A stretch of DNA of 64,000 bases from Arthrobacter_D sp015752045 (lineage in GTDB: Bacteria; Actinomycetota; Actinomycetes; Actinomycetales; Micrococcaceae), in assembly GCF_015752045.1 (NCBI RefSeq), contig NZ_JADOUS010000005.1:124001-188000 (forward strand), written 5' to 3'. This document shows, one piece after another, positions 16,996-26,489 of this stretch. The translations under genes and the position numbers were made by a program. The stretch's first letter is position 1. Each line of letters opens with the position of its first letter. The notes below the pieces were generated by a model that was not told the DNA's origin, ran no database searches, and saw only the letters and a program-made list of their open reading frames with translations.

Positions 16996-17532
16996 TCACT
17001 CGTGGTCGGGGCGGTGCATGCGGAACATCGGCCGGTGGTGCCACGTGGGTCCGCAGAGCATCGAGGTCCCCTCCGGCGCGAAGCCGTTGCGGACGTAGAA
17101 GCGCTCGGCCCGCGGATTGCCGTTCAGGATCCACAGGTACGCGGCCCTGGCGCCGATGGCCGTGTCCAGCAGTCGCTGTCCGAGGCCCGAGCCGTGCGTG
17201 GACCGCAGCGTGTAGATGTGGTGCAGCTCGAAGTCTGGGCGGTCCGCATCGCGGCCCGGCCCGGAGGTCGCGATCGCGACCGGCTCTCCGTCGTCGTCGA
17301 ACGCCAGCCAGCTCCGCGCACCGCCGGGGGTCCGCGCCGCCTCCTCGAACGCAGCCCGACGGCGCACGCTCAGGGCGGGCAGCTCGGCGTCGTAGTACGC
17401 GTGGTACTCCGGAGGCATGATGTGCTCGTACGTCTCGTGCAGGCCGGCGACGTGGGTGCCGACGTACACCTCGGCGTCGTCGGGGGTGGCCGGCCGGATC
17501 ACGTAGGGCAGCGTCAGCGGGGGCTGTGTCAC
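16996..17532 (-). CDS. GNAT family N-acetyltransferase
   Basis: 178 residues. Acetyl-CoA site in LRSTHGSGLGQRLLDTAI (Q/R-x2-G-x-G/A) and the GNAT C-terminal NPRAERFYVRNGFAPEG. N-terminal VIRPATPDDAE is also typical. GTG start 17532. Acceptor unknown; being cotranscribed with a spermidine-synthase-like gene, an amine substrate is conceivable. Confidence 0.88.
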   Translation of the reverse strand: MTQPPLTLPYVIRPATPDDAEVYVGTHVAGLHETYEHIMPPEYHAYYDAELPALSVRRRAAFEEAARTPGGARSWLAFDDDGEPVAIATSGPGRDADRPDFELHHIYTLRSTHGSGLGQRLLDTAIGARAAYLWILNGNPRAERFYVRNGFAPEGTSMLCGPTWHHRPMFRMHRPDHE

Positions 17533-17585
17533 CGTGTCAGTTTAGTGGCCCAAGGCTATCGCACGGCGCCGCGATCGGGGTAGCC

Positions 17586-17927
17586 CTAGGAGTGACCCTC
17601 GAACTGTTCCTGCTCGGCGAGCGCCGCCTCGAGCCGCTCGACCTTCCCGGTCAGCTCGCCAGTGTGCCCCGGGCGGATGTCGGCCTTGAGCACGAGCGAC
17701 ACGCGGCTGCCGTAGCGGCCCACGGCCTCGGTGGCGTGTTTGACCACGGCCATGACCTCGTCCCACTCGCCCTCGATGGTCGTGAACATGGCATCGGTGG
17801 AGTTCGGCAGGCCGGACTCACGCACGACGGCGACCGCGGCGGCGACGGCATCGTGCACCGATCCGTCGCCGTTCTCGCGGGAGAGGTCGGAGGTTCCGGA
17901 CGGGGCGACGCTGAAGGCTACGAGCAT
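17586..17927 (-). CDS. MTH1187-family thiamine-binding protein
   Basis: 113 residues. The ferredoxin-like YkoF/MTH1187 fold begins MLVAFSVAPSG and contains STDAMFTTIEGEWDEVMAVVK and RVSLVLKADIRPG, conserved in the thiamine-binding (DUF77) family. Start at ATG 17927 fits the family; a longer reading from 17957 would add an unrelated tail. Probably binds thiamine or a derivative in the cytoplasm. No thiamine transporter is adjacent. Confidence 0.88.
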   Translation of the reverse strand: MLVAFSVAPSGTSDLSRENGDGSVHDAVAAAVAVVRESGLPNSTDAMFTTIEGEWDEVMAVVKHATEAVGRYGSRVSLVLKADIRPGHTGELTGKVERLEAALAEQEQFEGHS

Positions 17928-18056
17928 GGACCCAGTCTGGCACGGGGGCGTCGTCACGAGCCGGCGGGTCCGGGCGCTCGGTCATCTGCTTGTCGCCGTC
18001 ACCGTCGGCCCCTAATATGCAGAAGGATGCCGCACAGTCCACGACCGGCAGATTGG

Positions 18057-18338
18057 ATGGCCATGAAGAGCAGAATCTCCCCCGACGATCCCTTCCCCGA
18101 GGACCTCGGCCGACTGAAGGACAACGACGTCGAAGTCCTCAACAGCAAGGTCCACCGGGAGGTCGACCACGAGTTCGCGACGGAGGGTGAGGTGGACCCC
18201 GAGACGGCGGCCCGCAAGGACGAAGTCGCGGGCGAGCTCGACGACAGGGAGGCCGGCCCCGGCCTCTCGCTGGTGCCCCAGCAGGAAGAGGACGACGAAA
18301 ATGAGGGCGGTGCCGTCCGCGCCGACGGTGGACGCTAG
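18057..18338 (+). CDS. Small acidic hypothetical protein
   Basis: About 93 residues, strongly acidic, low in hydrophobics, probably disordered (DDPFPEDLGRLKDNDVEVLN; EEDDENEGG near the end). Candidate starts are ATG 18027, 18057 and 18063. TTGTCG (17991) and TAATAT (18013-18018) form a plausible promoter 8 nt before ATG 18027, which would make a leaderless mRNA with 10 more residues. No Shine-Dalgarno at any start. No family recognised. Confidence 0.6.
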   Translation: MAMKSRISPDDPFPEDLGRLKDNDVEVLNSKVHREVDHEFATEGEVDPETAARKDEVAGELDDREAGPGLSLVPQQEEDDENEGGAVRADGGR

Positions 18339-18521
18339 GCAGAACCGCCGCACGCCGGCCTGACGGTAACAGGGCAGCGGGGCAGCGCGGGGAATGCTCC
18401 GCACGGCGCCGGTGTTGCCGCAGGAGTCGCGCCGCTCCCAGGGCCCGACCTCTGTACGCCTCCCGGTCCTCAACGGTGCAACCGGGGCGATGACCGCCGG
18501 AAATCCCACGATTGGTGCCCC

Positions 18522-19745
18522 TTGTCTGTTTCCTCCGCGAAGGTGTCCACCACCGCGCCGTTCCCCTACATCGGACTGCTGTCCCTCGCCGGTGCGATCT
18601 TCGTCTCCGTCACGAGCGAATTCCTGCCCACCGGCCTCCTGCCGGCCATGGCCCGGGACCTGGGCGTCGGGATCTCGACCGCCGGCTACCTCGTGACCAT
18701 CTTCGCCGGGACCGTCGTCGTGGCCACCACGCCCCTGGCCGCCGTGACGCAGCGGTTCTCCCGCAAGTCCCTGATCGTCGTCGTCCTCCTCGTGATCGCG
18801 GTCTCGAACGTGCTCGCGGCGATCGCCCCGACGTACGGCGTGCTCGTGGGCGCGCGCATCCTCGGCGGCCTCGCACACGGCCTGTTCTGGGCCGTGGTCG
18901 CCGCCTACTCCGCACACCTCGTCCCGGCGCACCAGCTCGGCAAGGCGGTCGCCATCACCGCGGGCGGCGGGACGGCGGCGTTCGTCCTCGGCGTCCCGGT
19001 GGGCACGGCGATCGGCAACGCGTTCGGCTGGCGTGCGGCGTTCACCATCATCGGCGTGGCCGTCGCCCTGCTCGCCCTGGTGATCGTGAAGTTCCTGCCG
19101 CCCGTCGACCACCATGTGGAACGGAAGGCGGGCGAGGAACGCGTCCCGCTGCGCCGCGACCCGAGCGTCCGCGGGGTCGTCCTGCTGTGCCTGGTCATCC
19201 TGATCCTGCTGACCGGCCAGAACACCTTCTACACGTACATCGCCGCCTGGCTGACCGACGTCTCGTCCTTCGAGCCCGGGTCCGTCGCCCTCGTCCTGTT
19301 CCTCTACGGCGGGGCGGGCATCGTCGGCCTCGTCGGGGCCGGCTACGCCGCCGACCGCTTCCCCCGGAAAGCGTTCATCGGCGTCGTCCTGGCAGTCATG
19401 GCCGCCGCCCTCACCCTCGCCCTCGCGACCTCCAGCACCGTGGTGGTACTCATCGGCGTCATCGTCTGGGGTGCCGCGTTCGGCGGGATCCCCGCGATGC
19501 TGCAGACCCGCATGCTGCGCACCGCCTCCTTCCGCACGCGTGACCTCTCGGCCGCCCTCCAGACGACGGCGTTCAACATCGGTATCGGCGGCGGCGCGCT
19601 CCTCGGCGGGCTCCTGCTGGACGGCATCGGCCTCGGCGTCCTCCCGTTCGTGATGATCGCGATCGTCGCAGCGGGCCTGGCCCTGAGCCTTGCGACGGAC
19701 ACCGTAAAGGACCGCCGGGAACGCCACCGCCTCCGCGCCGCCTGA
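18522..19745 (+). CDS. MFS transporter, DHA1 (AraJ/sugar-efflux-like)
   Basis: 407 residues, 12 membrane segments. Early LAGAIFVSVTSEFLPTGLLPAM and the GARILGGLAHGLFWAVVAAY stretch are typical of AraJ/SotB/CmlA-like drug and sugar exporters. TTG start 18522 has no good ribosome site; GTG 18543 is an alternative. Probable efflux of a small drug or sugar. Monocistronic between an acidic small protein and a 329-bp gap. Confidence 0.87.
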   Translation: MSVSSAKVSTTAPFPYIGLLSLAGAIFVSVTSEFLPTGLLPAMARDLGVGISTAGYLVTIFAGTVVVATTPLAAVTQRFSRKSLIVVVLLVIAVSNVLAAIAPTYGVLVGARILGGLAHGLFWAVVAAYSAHLVPAHQLGKAVAITAGGGTAAFVLGVPVGTAIGNAFGWRAAFTIIGVAVALLALVIVKFLPPVDHHVERKAGEERVPLRRDPSVRGVVLLCLVILILLTGQNTFYTYIAAWLTDVSSFEPGSVALVLFLYGGAGIVGLVGAGYAADRFPRKAFIGVVLAVMAAALTLALATSSTVVVLIGVIVWGAAFGGIPAMLQTRMLRTASFRTRDLSAALQTTAFNIGIGGGALLGGLLLDGIGLGVLPFVMIAIVAAGLALSLATDTVKDRRERHRLRAA

Positions 19746-20074
19746 GCCGGGACTGCGTATCTTCGCACGCCGGAGGGCCTCGGACGTGGGTGCTTGGTCA
19801 CACTCGAGCCCCGGAGGCGGCTCCCCGGTACGGCTTTCCCCGGGCGCTGTCCGCAGCCCCGCGGGAGGGCGTCTGCGGGTCCCGGACGGCTCGCGACCCG
19901 GCGTCGGGAATCGCCGCCGCCACAGGGAACCGGGGCGCATCCCGTCATCGCCGACAGCGGGTTCCGTCCGGTGTATTCCCGAGGCGTGATCCACCGTCGG
20001 AGGGCTATCGCAAGCGGGTTCTCGCCCATGATCGGCCCCGAGTCGGCCTCCCCCGCACGCGTACGGTGGAAAGC
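19746..20074 (+). other. 329-bp gap between MFS and BCCT genes
   Basis: No credible gene. Just before the BCCT ATG, TACGGT (20062-20067) ends 7 nt upstream of the start and could be a -10 box giving a leaderless message. I see no riboswitch or strong hairpin. Confidence 0.5.
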
Positions 20075-21700
20075 ATGTCTAATGCCACCCAGCCCATCCA
20101 AGGATCACCGCCCAGCGAGGACACACCCTTCGAGGTGCCTCCCGGACAGGCTCCCACGAAGGCTGAGCTGGACAGGCCCGTCCTCTTCGTCTCGCTCTCG
20201 ATCGTCATCCTGCTGATGCTCGCGGCGGTCATCTTCCCCGCCGCTTTCTCGGCCATCACCACCTCCGTCCTGAACGGCCTCGTCGCGAACTTCGGGTGGG
20301 CGTTCGTCCTCACCGCCACCGGTTTCGTGGTGTTCGCCCTGTTCCTGGCCTTCAGCAAGTACGGCCGGATCCCCCTGGGGCAGGACGGCGAGAAGCCCGA
20401 GCATTCGCGGCTGTCCTGGATCGCCATGATGTTCAGCGCCGGCATGGGCATCGGGCTCATGTTCTACGGGGTCACCGAGCCCATCTCCCACTACACCGCG
20501 CCGCCCGTCGAGGGCATCGAGCCCGGCAGTTCGGAGGCCGCCCGGCAGGCCATGAACTACACGCTCTTCCACTGGGCCATTCACCCCTGGGCCATCTACG
20601 CCGTCGTCGGCCTGGCTCTCGCCTACTCGGCCTTCCGGAGGGGCCGCGGCGTCGGTTTCAGCGGGGCGTTCACGGCCCTCTTCGGCGGCCGCCCCGCACC
20701 CCGGGCCCTGCGCGCCATCGACGTGTTCGCGATCTTCGCGACCCTCTTCGGCTCGGCCACGTCCCTCGGACTCGGCGTCCTGCAGATCAACGGCGGCCTC
20801 TCGAAGGTCTTCGGCATGGGTAGCAGCCTGGCCCTGCAGATCGGCATCATCGCCGTGCTCACCGTCTGCTTCGTCATCTCCGCCGTCAGCGGCGTGAGCC
20901 GTGGCATCAAGTGGCTCTCCAACGGCAACATGATCCTGGCGCTGGCCCTGTTGTTCTTCCTGTTCGTCGTCGGCCCCACGGTCTTCATCCTCGAACTGAT
21001 CCCGGCATCGGCGGGCAACTACCTCATCAGCCTGCCCCAGATGGCATCCCGTACGGGCGCGTTCGGCGGCCACGAATGGCTCGCCGCGTGGACCATCTTC
21101 TACTGGGCGTGGTGGGTCTCGTGGACGCCCTTCGTCGGTTCCTTCCTCGCGAAGATCTCGCGTGGACGCACCATCCGGGAGTTCGTGATCGGCGTCGTCG
21201 CCGTACCCAGCGTCATCAGCGTCATCTGGTTCGGCGTGTGGGGCGGCTCGGCGCTCAACCAGCAGGACAACGGGGTCGACATCGCGGCCGCCAACGCGGA
21301 GAGCCAGGAGTCCGCGATGTTCGCGCTCCTCGCCCAGTACCCGCTGGCAGCCGTGACCTCGATCCTCGTGGTCATCCTCGTGGCCGTCTTCTTCATCTCG
21401 GGTGCGGACGCCTCCTCGATCGTGCTCGGATCGCTGTCCTCCTTCGGCGCGGCGGTCCCCCGCAAGTGGCTGACCATCCTGTGGGGCACGCTGACCGGCG
21501 CGGTTGCCGCCGTCCTGCTCTCGGTCGGGAGCCTCGAGGCACTGCAGACGCTCACCATCATCGCCGCCGCCCCCTTCCTGCTCGTCATGATCGGGCTGTG
21601 CGTGGCGCTCATGATGGATCTCAGGAAGGATCCGCTCATCACCGGTGCCCGGCGCACCGGCGCGCGTGCCGCACGGAGGGTCACGATCCCGAAGGGCTGA
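20075..21700 (+). CDS. BCCT family glycine betaine/choline transporter
   Basis: 541 residues, 12 membrane segments with a hydrophilic N-terminus of about 35 residues. Signature residues: MGIGLMFYGVTEPISHY, HWAIHPWAIYAVVGLALAY and FYWAWWVSWTPFVGSFLAK (aromatic betaine cage and the SWTPF motif), as in BetP and OpuD. Sodium- or proton-coupled uptake of betaine-like osmolytes. ATG 20075; an upstream in-frame extension is not protein-like. Regulation by osmolarity is a family property; here the C-terminal tail is short. Confidence 0.93.
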   Translation: MSNATQPIQGSPPSEDTPFEVPPGQAPTKAELDRPVLFVSLSIVILLMLAAVIFPAAFSAITTSVLNGLVANFGWAFVLTATGFVVFALFLAFSKYGRIPLGQDGEKPEHSRLSWIAMMFSAGMGIGLMFYGVTEPISHYTAPPVEGIEPGSSEAARQAMNYTLFHWAIHPWAIYAVVGLALAYSAFRRGRGVGFSGAFTALFGGRPAPRALRAIDVFAIFATLFGSATSLGLGVLQINGGLSKVFGMGSSLALQIGIIAVLTVCFVISAVSGVSRGIKWLSNGNMILALALLFFLFVVGPTVFILELIPASAGNYLISLPQMASRTGAFGGHEWLAAWTIFYWAWWVSWTPFVGSFLAKISRGRTIREFVIGVVAVPSVISVIWFGVWGGSALNQQDNGVDIAAANAESQESAMFALLAQYPLAAVTSILVVILVAVFFISGADASSIVLGSLSSFGAAVPRKWLTILWGTLTGAVAAVLLSVGSLEALQTLTIIAAAPFLLVMIGLCVALMMDLRKDPLITGARRTGARAARRVTIPKG

Positions 21701-21752
21701 CACGATCCGGGGTGATGCGCCGGGCGGGGAACACGCGGGGCAGAATGGTGGG

Positions 21753-22796
21753 ATGCGCGCCGTCTGCTTCGATGAGTTCTCCGCCCGTCCCGTGCTCCGG
21801 GACGTCCCCGAGCCCGTCCCGTCGCCGCGCGGCGTCGTCGTCCGTGTCGAAGCCACCGGTCTGTGCCGCAGCGACGTGCACGGCTGGCTGGGGCACGACG
21901 ACGGCATCAGCCTCCCTCACGTCCCCGGTCACGAGCTCGTGGGTACCATCGCGGCGGTAGGTGACGACGTCCGGCGCTTCTCGGTCGGTGAGCGCGTCAC
22001 GACACCGTTCGTCTGCGCCTGCGGGCGCTGCCCCGAATGCGCCGCAGGCAACGGCCAGGTGTGCCGCAACCAGACCCAGCCGGGCTTCACCCACTGGGGC
22101 TCCTTCGCGGAGCTCGTGGCCCTGCACGACGCTGACACGAACCTCATCTCCGTTCCCGCGTCCCTCGACGCCGGTGCCGCCGCGCTCCTCGGCTGCCGGT
22201 TCGCGACGTCGTACCGCGGCCTCGTGCACCAGGCGCGCCTGACCGCGGGCGAGTCCCTCCTCGTGGTCGGCTGCGGCGGTGTGGGGCTGAGCGCCGTCAT
22301 GATCGGCGTGGCGCTGGGCGCGCGCGTGATCGGCGTCGACATCGACCGGGACGCACTGGCGCGCGCCGCCCGCTTCGGCGCGGTGGGCACCGTCCATTCG
22401 GCGGGCCTCTCCCGGTCCGCGGTGCTCGACGCCGTGCGGGACGCCGCTCCCTCCGGCATCGATGTGTCCGTCGACGCGCTCGGCCGCGAGGAGACCGCCG
22501 CGGTCGGCATCCTGTCCCTGCGCCCGAGGGGCCGCCACGTGCAGATCGGCCTGTTCCCCTCGGACCCGGTGATCCCGATGGGCGCCGTCATCGGCAGGGA
22601 GCTCGCCGTCCTCGGCAGCCACGGCATGCCCGCCCACGACTACCCGGGCCTGCTCGACCTCGTGGCCGCCGGCCGGCTGCGCCCGCAGGACCTCATCGAA
22701 CGCAGGATCCCCCTCGACGCCGTTCCCGACGCCCTGATGGCGATGGCCGGGGACACGTCCGCGGGCGGGGTGACCGTCGTCGACCTCGGGGTGTGA
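21753..22796 (+). CDS. Zinc-dependent alcohol dehydrogenase (MDR family)
   Basis: 347 residues. Catalytic zinc ligands in GLCRSDVHGW and PGHELVG; structural zinc cysteines in CACGRCPECAAGNGQVC; NAD site VVGCGGVGLSAV with an acidic strand end (GVDIDRD) favouring NAD. Oxidises an alcohol, substrate unknown. ATG 21753; GGTGGG precedes. 52 bp after the BCCT stop, and 55 bp before the thioesterase, so they could be transcribed together. Confidence 0.9.
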   Translation: MRAVCFDEFSARPVLRDVPEPVPSPRGVVVRVEATGLCRSDVHGWLGHDDGISLPHVPGHELVGTIAAVGDDVRRFSVGERVTTPFVCACGRCPECAAGNGQVCRNQTQPGFTHWGSFAELVALHDADTNLISVPASLDAGAAALLGCRFATSYRGLVHQARLTAGESLLVVGCGGVGLSAVMIGVALGARVIGVDIDRDALARAARFGAVGTVHSAGLSRSAVLDAVRDAAPSGIDVSVDALGREETAAVGILSLRPRGRHVQIGLFPSDPVIPMGAVIGRELAVLGSHGMPAHDYPGLLDLVAAGRLRPQDLIERRIPLDAVPDALMAMAGDTSAGGVTVVDLGV

Positions 22797-22851
22797 CGCG
22801 CTGACGGGGCCGTCCTTACCCGTGGCGCCCCGCGCATGGGGATACTGGGGC

Positions 22852-23841
22852 ATGGAACCCATGCCCCACCCCGCCGACCCGGTGTCGAATTCGGTCACCC
22901 TGCGATTCCTCGCATCCCCCACCGACCTCGGACACAGCGGCTCGGTGGACGCCGGCACCGTGCTCGAGTGGGTGGACAAGGCCGCCTACGCCGCCGCCGT
23001 CGGCTGGGCGAAGACCTACTGCGTGACCGCGTACGTCGGGAACATCCACTTCGCGGACCCCGTCGTGGTGGGCGACCTGGTGGAGGTGGAGGCCACGATC
23101 GTCCACACCGGGACGTCCTCGATGCACATCCGCACGATCGTCTCCTCCGGGTCCGTGACCGGGGACGACGGCGGGAAGCGCAGCGAGTGCCTCGTCATCT
23201 TCGTGGCGGTCGGGCCGGACGGCAAGCCGGTCGCGGTGCCGCCCTTCGAACCGCAGACGGCGGCCGAGCGCGTGGAGAGCGACCACGCGATCGCGCGCAT
23301 CGAGGTCCGCAAGGAGATCGTCGAGGAGATGCGCCGCCAGGAATACACCGACGGCAGCACCGCGGAGCGGACCGTCCTCCGGTTCCTCGCGGCCCCCACG
23401 GACGTCAACTGGGGCGGGAAGGTGCACGGCGGCACGGTGATGGACTGGATCGACGAAGCCGCGTACGTCTGCTCCACGCGGTACTGCGGGCTGGACACCG
23501 TGGCCGTGTTCTCCGGCGGCGTCCGGTTCCTGAAGCCCCTGCGTATCGGCGACGTCGTCGAGGTGGAGGCACGCCTCGTCTACACGGGCAACAAGGGCAT
23601 GCACATCGCGGTGCACGTCCGCTCCGGGAGTCCGAGGACCCGCGACATGGAGCTCACCACCACGTGCCTCACGGTCATGGTGGCACGCGACGAGGACGGG
23701 CGGGCGGTGCCGGTGCCGCCCTGGGTGCCGAGGTCCGAGGAGGACCGGCGGCTCCACGAGCACGCCCGGAACCTGCTGCTGATCCGCAGCCGGGCGCCGG
23801 GCAGCGTCCTGCCCACGCACCTGCAGCGGCAGCCCGGCTGA
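22852..23841 (+). CDS. Acyl-CoA thioesterase with two hotdog domains
   Basis: 329 residues. Two tandem hotdog domains, about residues 10-140 (GTVLEWVDKAAYAAA) and 170-305 (GTVMDWIDEAAYVCS), each with the helix motif carrying the catalytic Asp. This is the YciA/ACOT12-type arrangement. Hydrolyses acyl-CoA in the cytoplasm; chain preference unknown. ATG 22852; GATACT (22841-22846) ends 5 nt upstream, so the mRNA may be leaderless. Its stop lies 9 bp from the convergent glycosidase stop. Confidence 0.88.
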   Translation: MEPMPHPADPVSNSVTLRFLASPTDLGHSGSVDAGTVLEWVDKAAYAAAVGWAKTYCVTAYVGNIHFADPVVVGDLVEVEATIVHTGTSSMHIRTIVSSGSVTGDDGGKRSECLVIFVAVGPDGKPVAVPPFEPQTAAERVESDHAIARIEVRKEIVEEMRRQEYTDGSTAERTVLRFLAAPTDVNWGGKVHGGTVMDWIDEAAYVCSTRYCGLDTVAVFSGGVRFLKPLRIGDVVEVEARLVYTGNKGMHIAVHVRSGSPRTRDMELTTTCLTVMVARDEDGRAVPVPPWVPRSEEDRRLHEHARNLLLIRSRAPGSVLPTHLQRQPG

Positions 23842-23850
23842 GGGGCTACG

Positions 23851-25305
23851 TCAGCGGATCGTCGCCGACCGCGCCGGGACGCTGATGGTCTTGCCGTACG
23901 CGGTCACGGATCGCGTGACGGTCGTGGTGTTGACGGCGACCACGCAGCCGTTGGAGAGCCGCACGACGCTCACGCCGGAGAATTTCAGCGGCGCCGCGGT
24001 CGCGTAGGCACCGGACGTCACCGCTCTCGTGAGGGCGGTGACCTGGGTGTCGAGCGCATTGACCGAGGCCGTGGTGACCGCCTCGAAGTTCGCACCGTCG
24101 TCCCACGCATTGTCCTGGCAGCTGGGCTCGGCCTGCGAGACGGTCGCCGCCATCAGCCGGGCCGTCGCGGTCCGCGCCTGCAGCAGGTGCCCGAGGGTCA
24201 TGCGGTGGTCGAGCGTGCGTCGGGTCTTCGCCGCGGACACGACCGAGGAGCGGTTGGCGAAGCCGTCGCGGAGGCACGGCGCGGAACTGCCGATGTCGGC
24301 GCCCTGCCGGTAGCCCGTCGTCGGCAGCTCGCGCAGCGGGACCGAGTAGTCGTGCTCCACCACCGGCATCCCCGCCGCGGTGATGGCCCGGTACGCGGAG
24401 CTCGCCTGCTCCAGGTCGATGACCGGCAGGGGTCGGCCGGTCCCGGTCGCGACCACGTGCTCCCGCAGCGCGAAGTCGACGGAACGTGTGGCAGCGAGCG
24501 TCTTGGCGAGGTTCACCTGGTTGCTCCAGGCCGGGTAGACACCCAGGTTGACGGCGACGGGGATGTCACGGCCCATGGTGCGGGTGAGTGTCGCGTCGAA
24601 CCGCTGGACGGCCGCGATCAGCGCCCGCCCGTAGGCGTTGTCGTCGGCCCAGGGGCCCCACTGCCCGACGTCGACCATGTCCTGGCCGTGCGAGGGGGAC
24701 ATCGATGCATCGTCGAGGAAGATGCCGTCGAACCGGGCGGGAGGAGCGTTCGTGGTCCCGCGCTGGGCATCGGTGCTCAGCATGGTCCGCGCCGTCGCAG
24801 CGCAGGCGTCCACGTAGGCCGGGGAGAGGTCGGCGACCGTCAGGTAGGAGAATCCGGGGTAGCCGGCGAGCCCGTCGTCCGTACGGGCCACCCTCGGGTT
24901 CGACGTGGTCACGCCGAACCGTTTCCCGGCCTGCGTGGCGGTATCCGCGCACGAGTTCTGGAAGACGCCGTTCCAGGACTCGAAGTCCCTCATGGCGCCG
25001 ATGTTCAGGTAGGCGAGGAAGGTGGTGCCCGGGTTGGCGGCTTTCATGTCCGAGAGCGTGCAGTCCCCGGGAGCGTCCGTGGTGGCCATCATCGGATCGA
25101 CGATCGCCACGGAGACCTTGCCCGTGAGGGACGCCCCGGGGCAGAGCATCTGCCCCTGCCGGTAGCCCTGCAGGTAGGCGGGCAGTTTCTGGCCCGTGCT
25201 CGAGGTCAGGCTGCCGGCATGCGCGGGACCCGCGAGCGAGCAGACGGTGAACGCGACAGCGAGTGCGGCGGAAACGAACGTTGCCCCAGCGGCATTCAGT
25301 TTCAT
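23851..25305 (-). CDS. Secreted putative glycoside hydrolase, TIM-barrel (GH114-like)
   Basis: 484 residues from ATG 25305 (ATG 25323 also possible). Signal peptide VSAALAVAFTVCSLAGPAHA. The mature protein has TTFLAYLNIGAMRDFESW and later FDGIFLDDASMSPSHG, reminiscent of the YfsaGsyEdwR and DGvfLDn strands of GH114 (endo alpha-1,4-polygalactosaminidase) and related TIM barrels, the hydrolase family of PelA. The C-terminal region is a separate helical and beta module with several Cys. Last gene of the Pel-like cluster, 104 bp after the second glycosidase. Family call is inference, not a match I could test. Confidence 0.68.
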   Translation of the reverse strand: MKLNAAGATFVSAALAVAFTVCSLAGPAHAGSLTSSTGQKLPAYLQGYRQGQMLCPGASLTGKVSVAIVDPMMATTDAPGDCTLSDMKAANPGTTFLAYLNIGAMRDFESWNGVFQNSCADTATQAGKRFGVTTSNPRVARTDDGLAGYPGFSYLTVADLSPAYVDACAATARTMLSTDAQRGTTNAPPARFDGIFLDDASMSPSHGQDMVDVGQWGPWADDNAYGRALIAAVQRFDATLTRTMGRDIPVAVNLGVYPAWSNQVNLAKTLAATRSVDFALREHVVATGTGRPLPVIDLEQASSAYRAITAAGMPVVEHDYSVPLRELPTTGYRQGADIGSSAPCLRDGFANRSSVVSAAKTRRTLDHRMTLGHLLQARTATARLMAATVSQAEPSCQDNAWDDGANFEAVTTASVNALDTQVTALTRAVTSGAYATAAPLKFSGVSVVRLSNGCVVAVNTTTVTRSVTAYGKTISVPARSATIR

Positions 25306-25409
25306 GTCCACATGGTGGTGCATGACGGGAGTGTCGACCACCCCCGGAACCCCGATCATGGCGAATCCTGCGCAGAACCTGACGGTAGGGTGCCGGACGG
25401 TCGCCGGGC

Positions 25410-26489
25410 TCAGGCTGCGCGGCGGAAGAGGACGCCGCGCCGGGGCGGCAGGACCACCCACGACGGCGCAGGCTCACCGGCGGCGTCCACGAGCCCGGCG
25501 GGGACCCGCACCCTGCGTCGGCGCCTGCCGTCCGCGTTGAAGTTGACGGCCGCGAAGCCGCCTTCGAACTCCCGCCACCAGGCGTGCCCCCTGCCTGTCG
25601 GCTCCGTGACCGGTCGGCCGAGCTGCCAGTCGAGTTCCGGGGCGTGCTGCGTGCGGCTGTAGTCGTCGTGCCCCGTGGCCGAGTAGGCGCCCCTGCCCGC
25701 TCCGAAGATCCAGAAGGCGGAGAGGCCGTAGGCGACGTTGGGGTGCCGGTCGTCGCCGTCGGTGGGGACGCGGAGGATCGAGAGCCCCGGTCCGGCGGCC
25801 TGCGGGAGCTGCGCCTCGGCGGTCACCGGGTCGAACAGATGCTCTGCGCCGTAACCGAGCCAGACCTCCTCGAAGCCCCCGCCGTACGCGGCATGCGCCT
25901 GCCACCTGCCGGGCTCACGGCGGGACTCGGCGATGTTCGGCACCAGGATCTTCCCCACCCCGTTCAGCGCGGTCCCGGCGGCCTGCACGAGATCGCCGAG
26001 CGCCGAGCGGATGTCGGACATCCCTATTGCTCCGTCGATGGGGAGGTCGAGACCGTAGTAGTCGTCGAAGACGTCGTTGTCCGCCATCACGCCGTCGAAG
26101 GGTGAGTCCCGCAGTTCGTCCACCACGTTCTCCACCCAGCGGCGCTGGTACGCAGGATCCCACACACGCATCTGCCAGTGGCCCGAATAGCGTTCCCACT
26201 CGATCCGGGTGCCGTCGAGCCGCCGGGCGAACCAGGCGCCGTCCGCCGAGGATTCGGCTTCCGCGAAGGAGACACCCGAGGTGTAGACGGGCCCCGGCTC
26301 GTAGCTGCGCGTCGAGGACAGGCATTTGTAGCAGAGCACGGTCATGTCCGGCCGGCGGCGCTTGAGTTCCAGTGCGGCGGCCGTCTCCCACGGCTGCAGG
26401 ATGGCCGCCCGGTAGTGCTCTGCTGCAAACTCGAGCTGGCCGGGGAGCAGGGGCCCGCCGTAGCGGATCCAGGCACCGACTCCGGTCAC
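25410..26489 (-). CDS. Putative glycoside hydrolase-like TIM-barrel protein (GHL15-like)
   Basis: 359 residues, no signal peptide. GTG 26489 overlaps the stop of the PelF-like gene (GTGA), indicating translational coupling. Features: TVLCYKCLSSTRSYEPGPVY, AWFARRLDGTRIEW, DPAYQRRWVENVVDEL and SPFDGVMADNDVFDDYYG, which fit the putative glycosyl hydrolase (PF14885-like) group with acidic residues at a barrel strand end. Probably acts on the polymer made by the neighbouring genes, but the lack of an export signal implies a cytoplasmic role or an unusual exit route. Confidence 0.68.
   Translation of the reverse strand: MTGVGAWIRYGGPLLPGQLEFAAEHYRAAILQPWETAAALELKRRRPDMTVLCYKCLSSTRSYEPGPVYTSGVSFAEAESSADGAWFARRLDGTRIEWERYSGHWQMRVWDPAYQRRWVENVVDELRDSPFDGVMADNDVFDDYYGLDLPIDGAIGMSDIRSALGDLVQAAGTALNGVGKILVPNIAESRREPGRWQAHAAYGGGFEEVWLGYGAEHLFDPVTAEAQLPQAAGPGLSILRVPTDGDDRHPNVAYGLSAFWIFGAGRGAYSATGHDDYSRTQHAPELDWQLGRPVTEPTGRGHAWWREFEGGFAAVNFNADGRRRRRVRVPAGLVDAAGEPAPSWVVLPPRRGVLFRRAA

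Noticed and set aside
18012..19994. 660-codon minus-strand frame opposite the MFS gene
   Set aside because: Low-complexity Asp/Glu/Arg composition typical of the reverse frame of a high-GC gene; the plus-strand MFS is clear.
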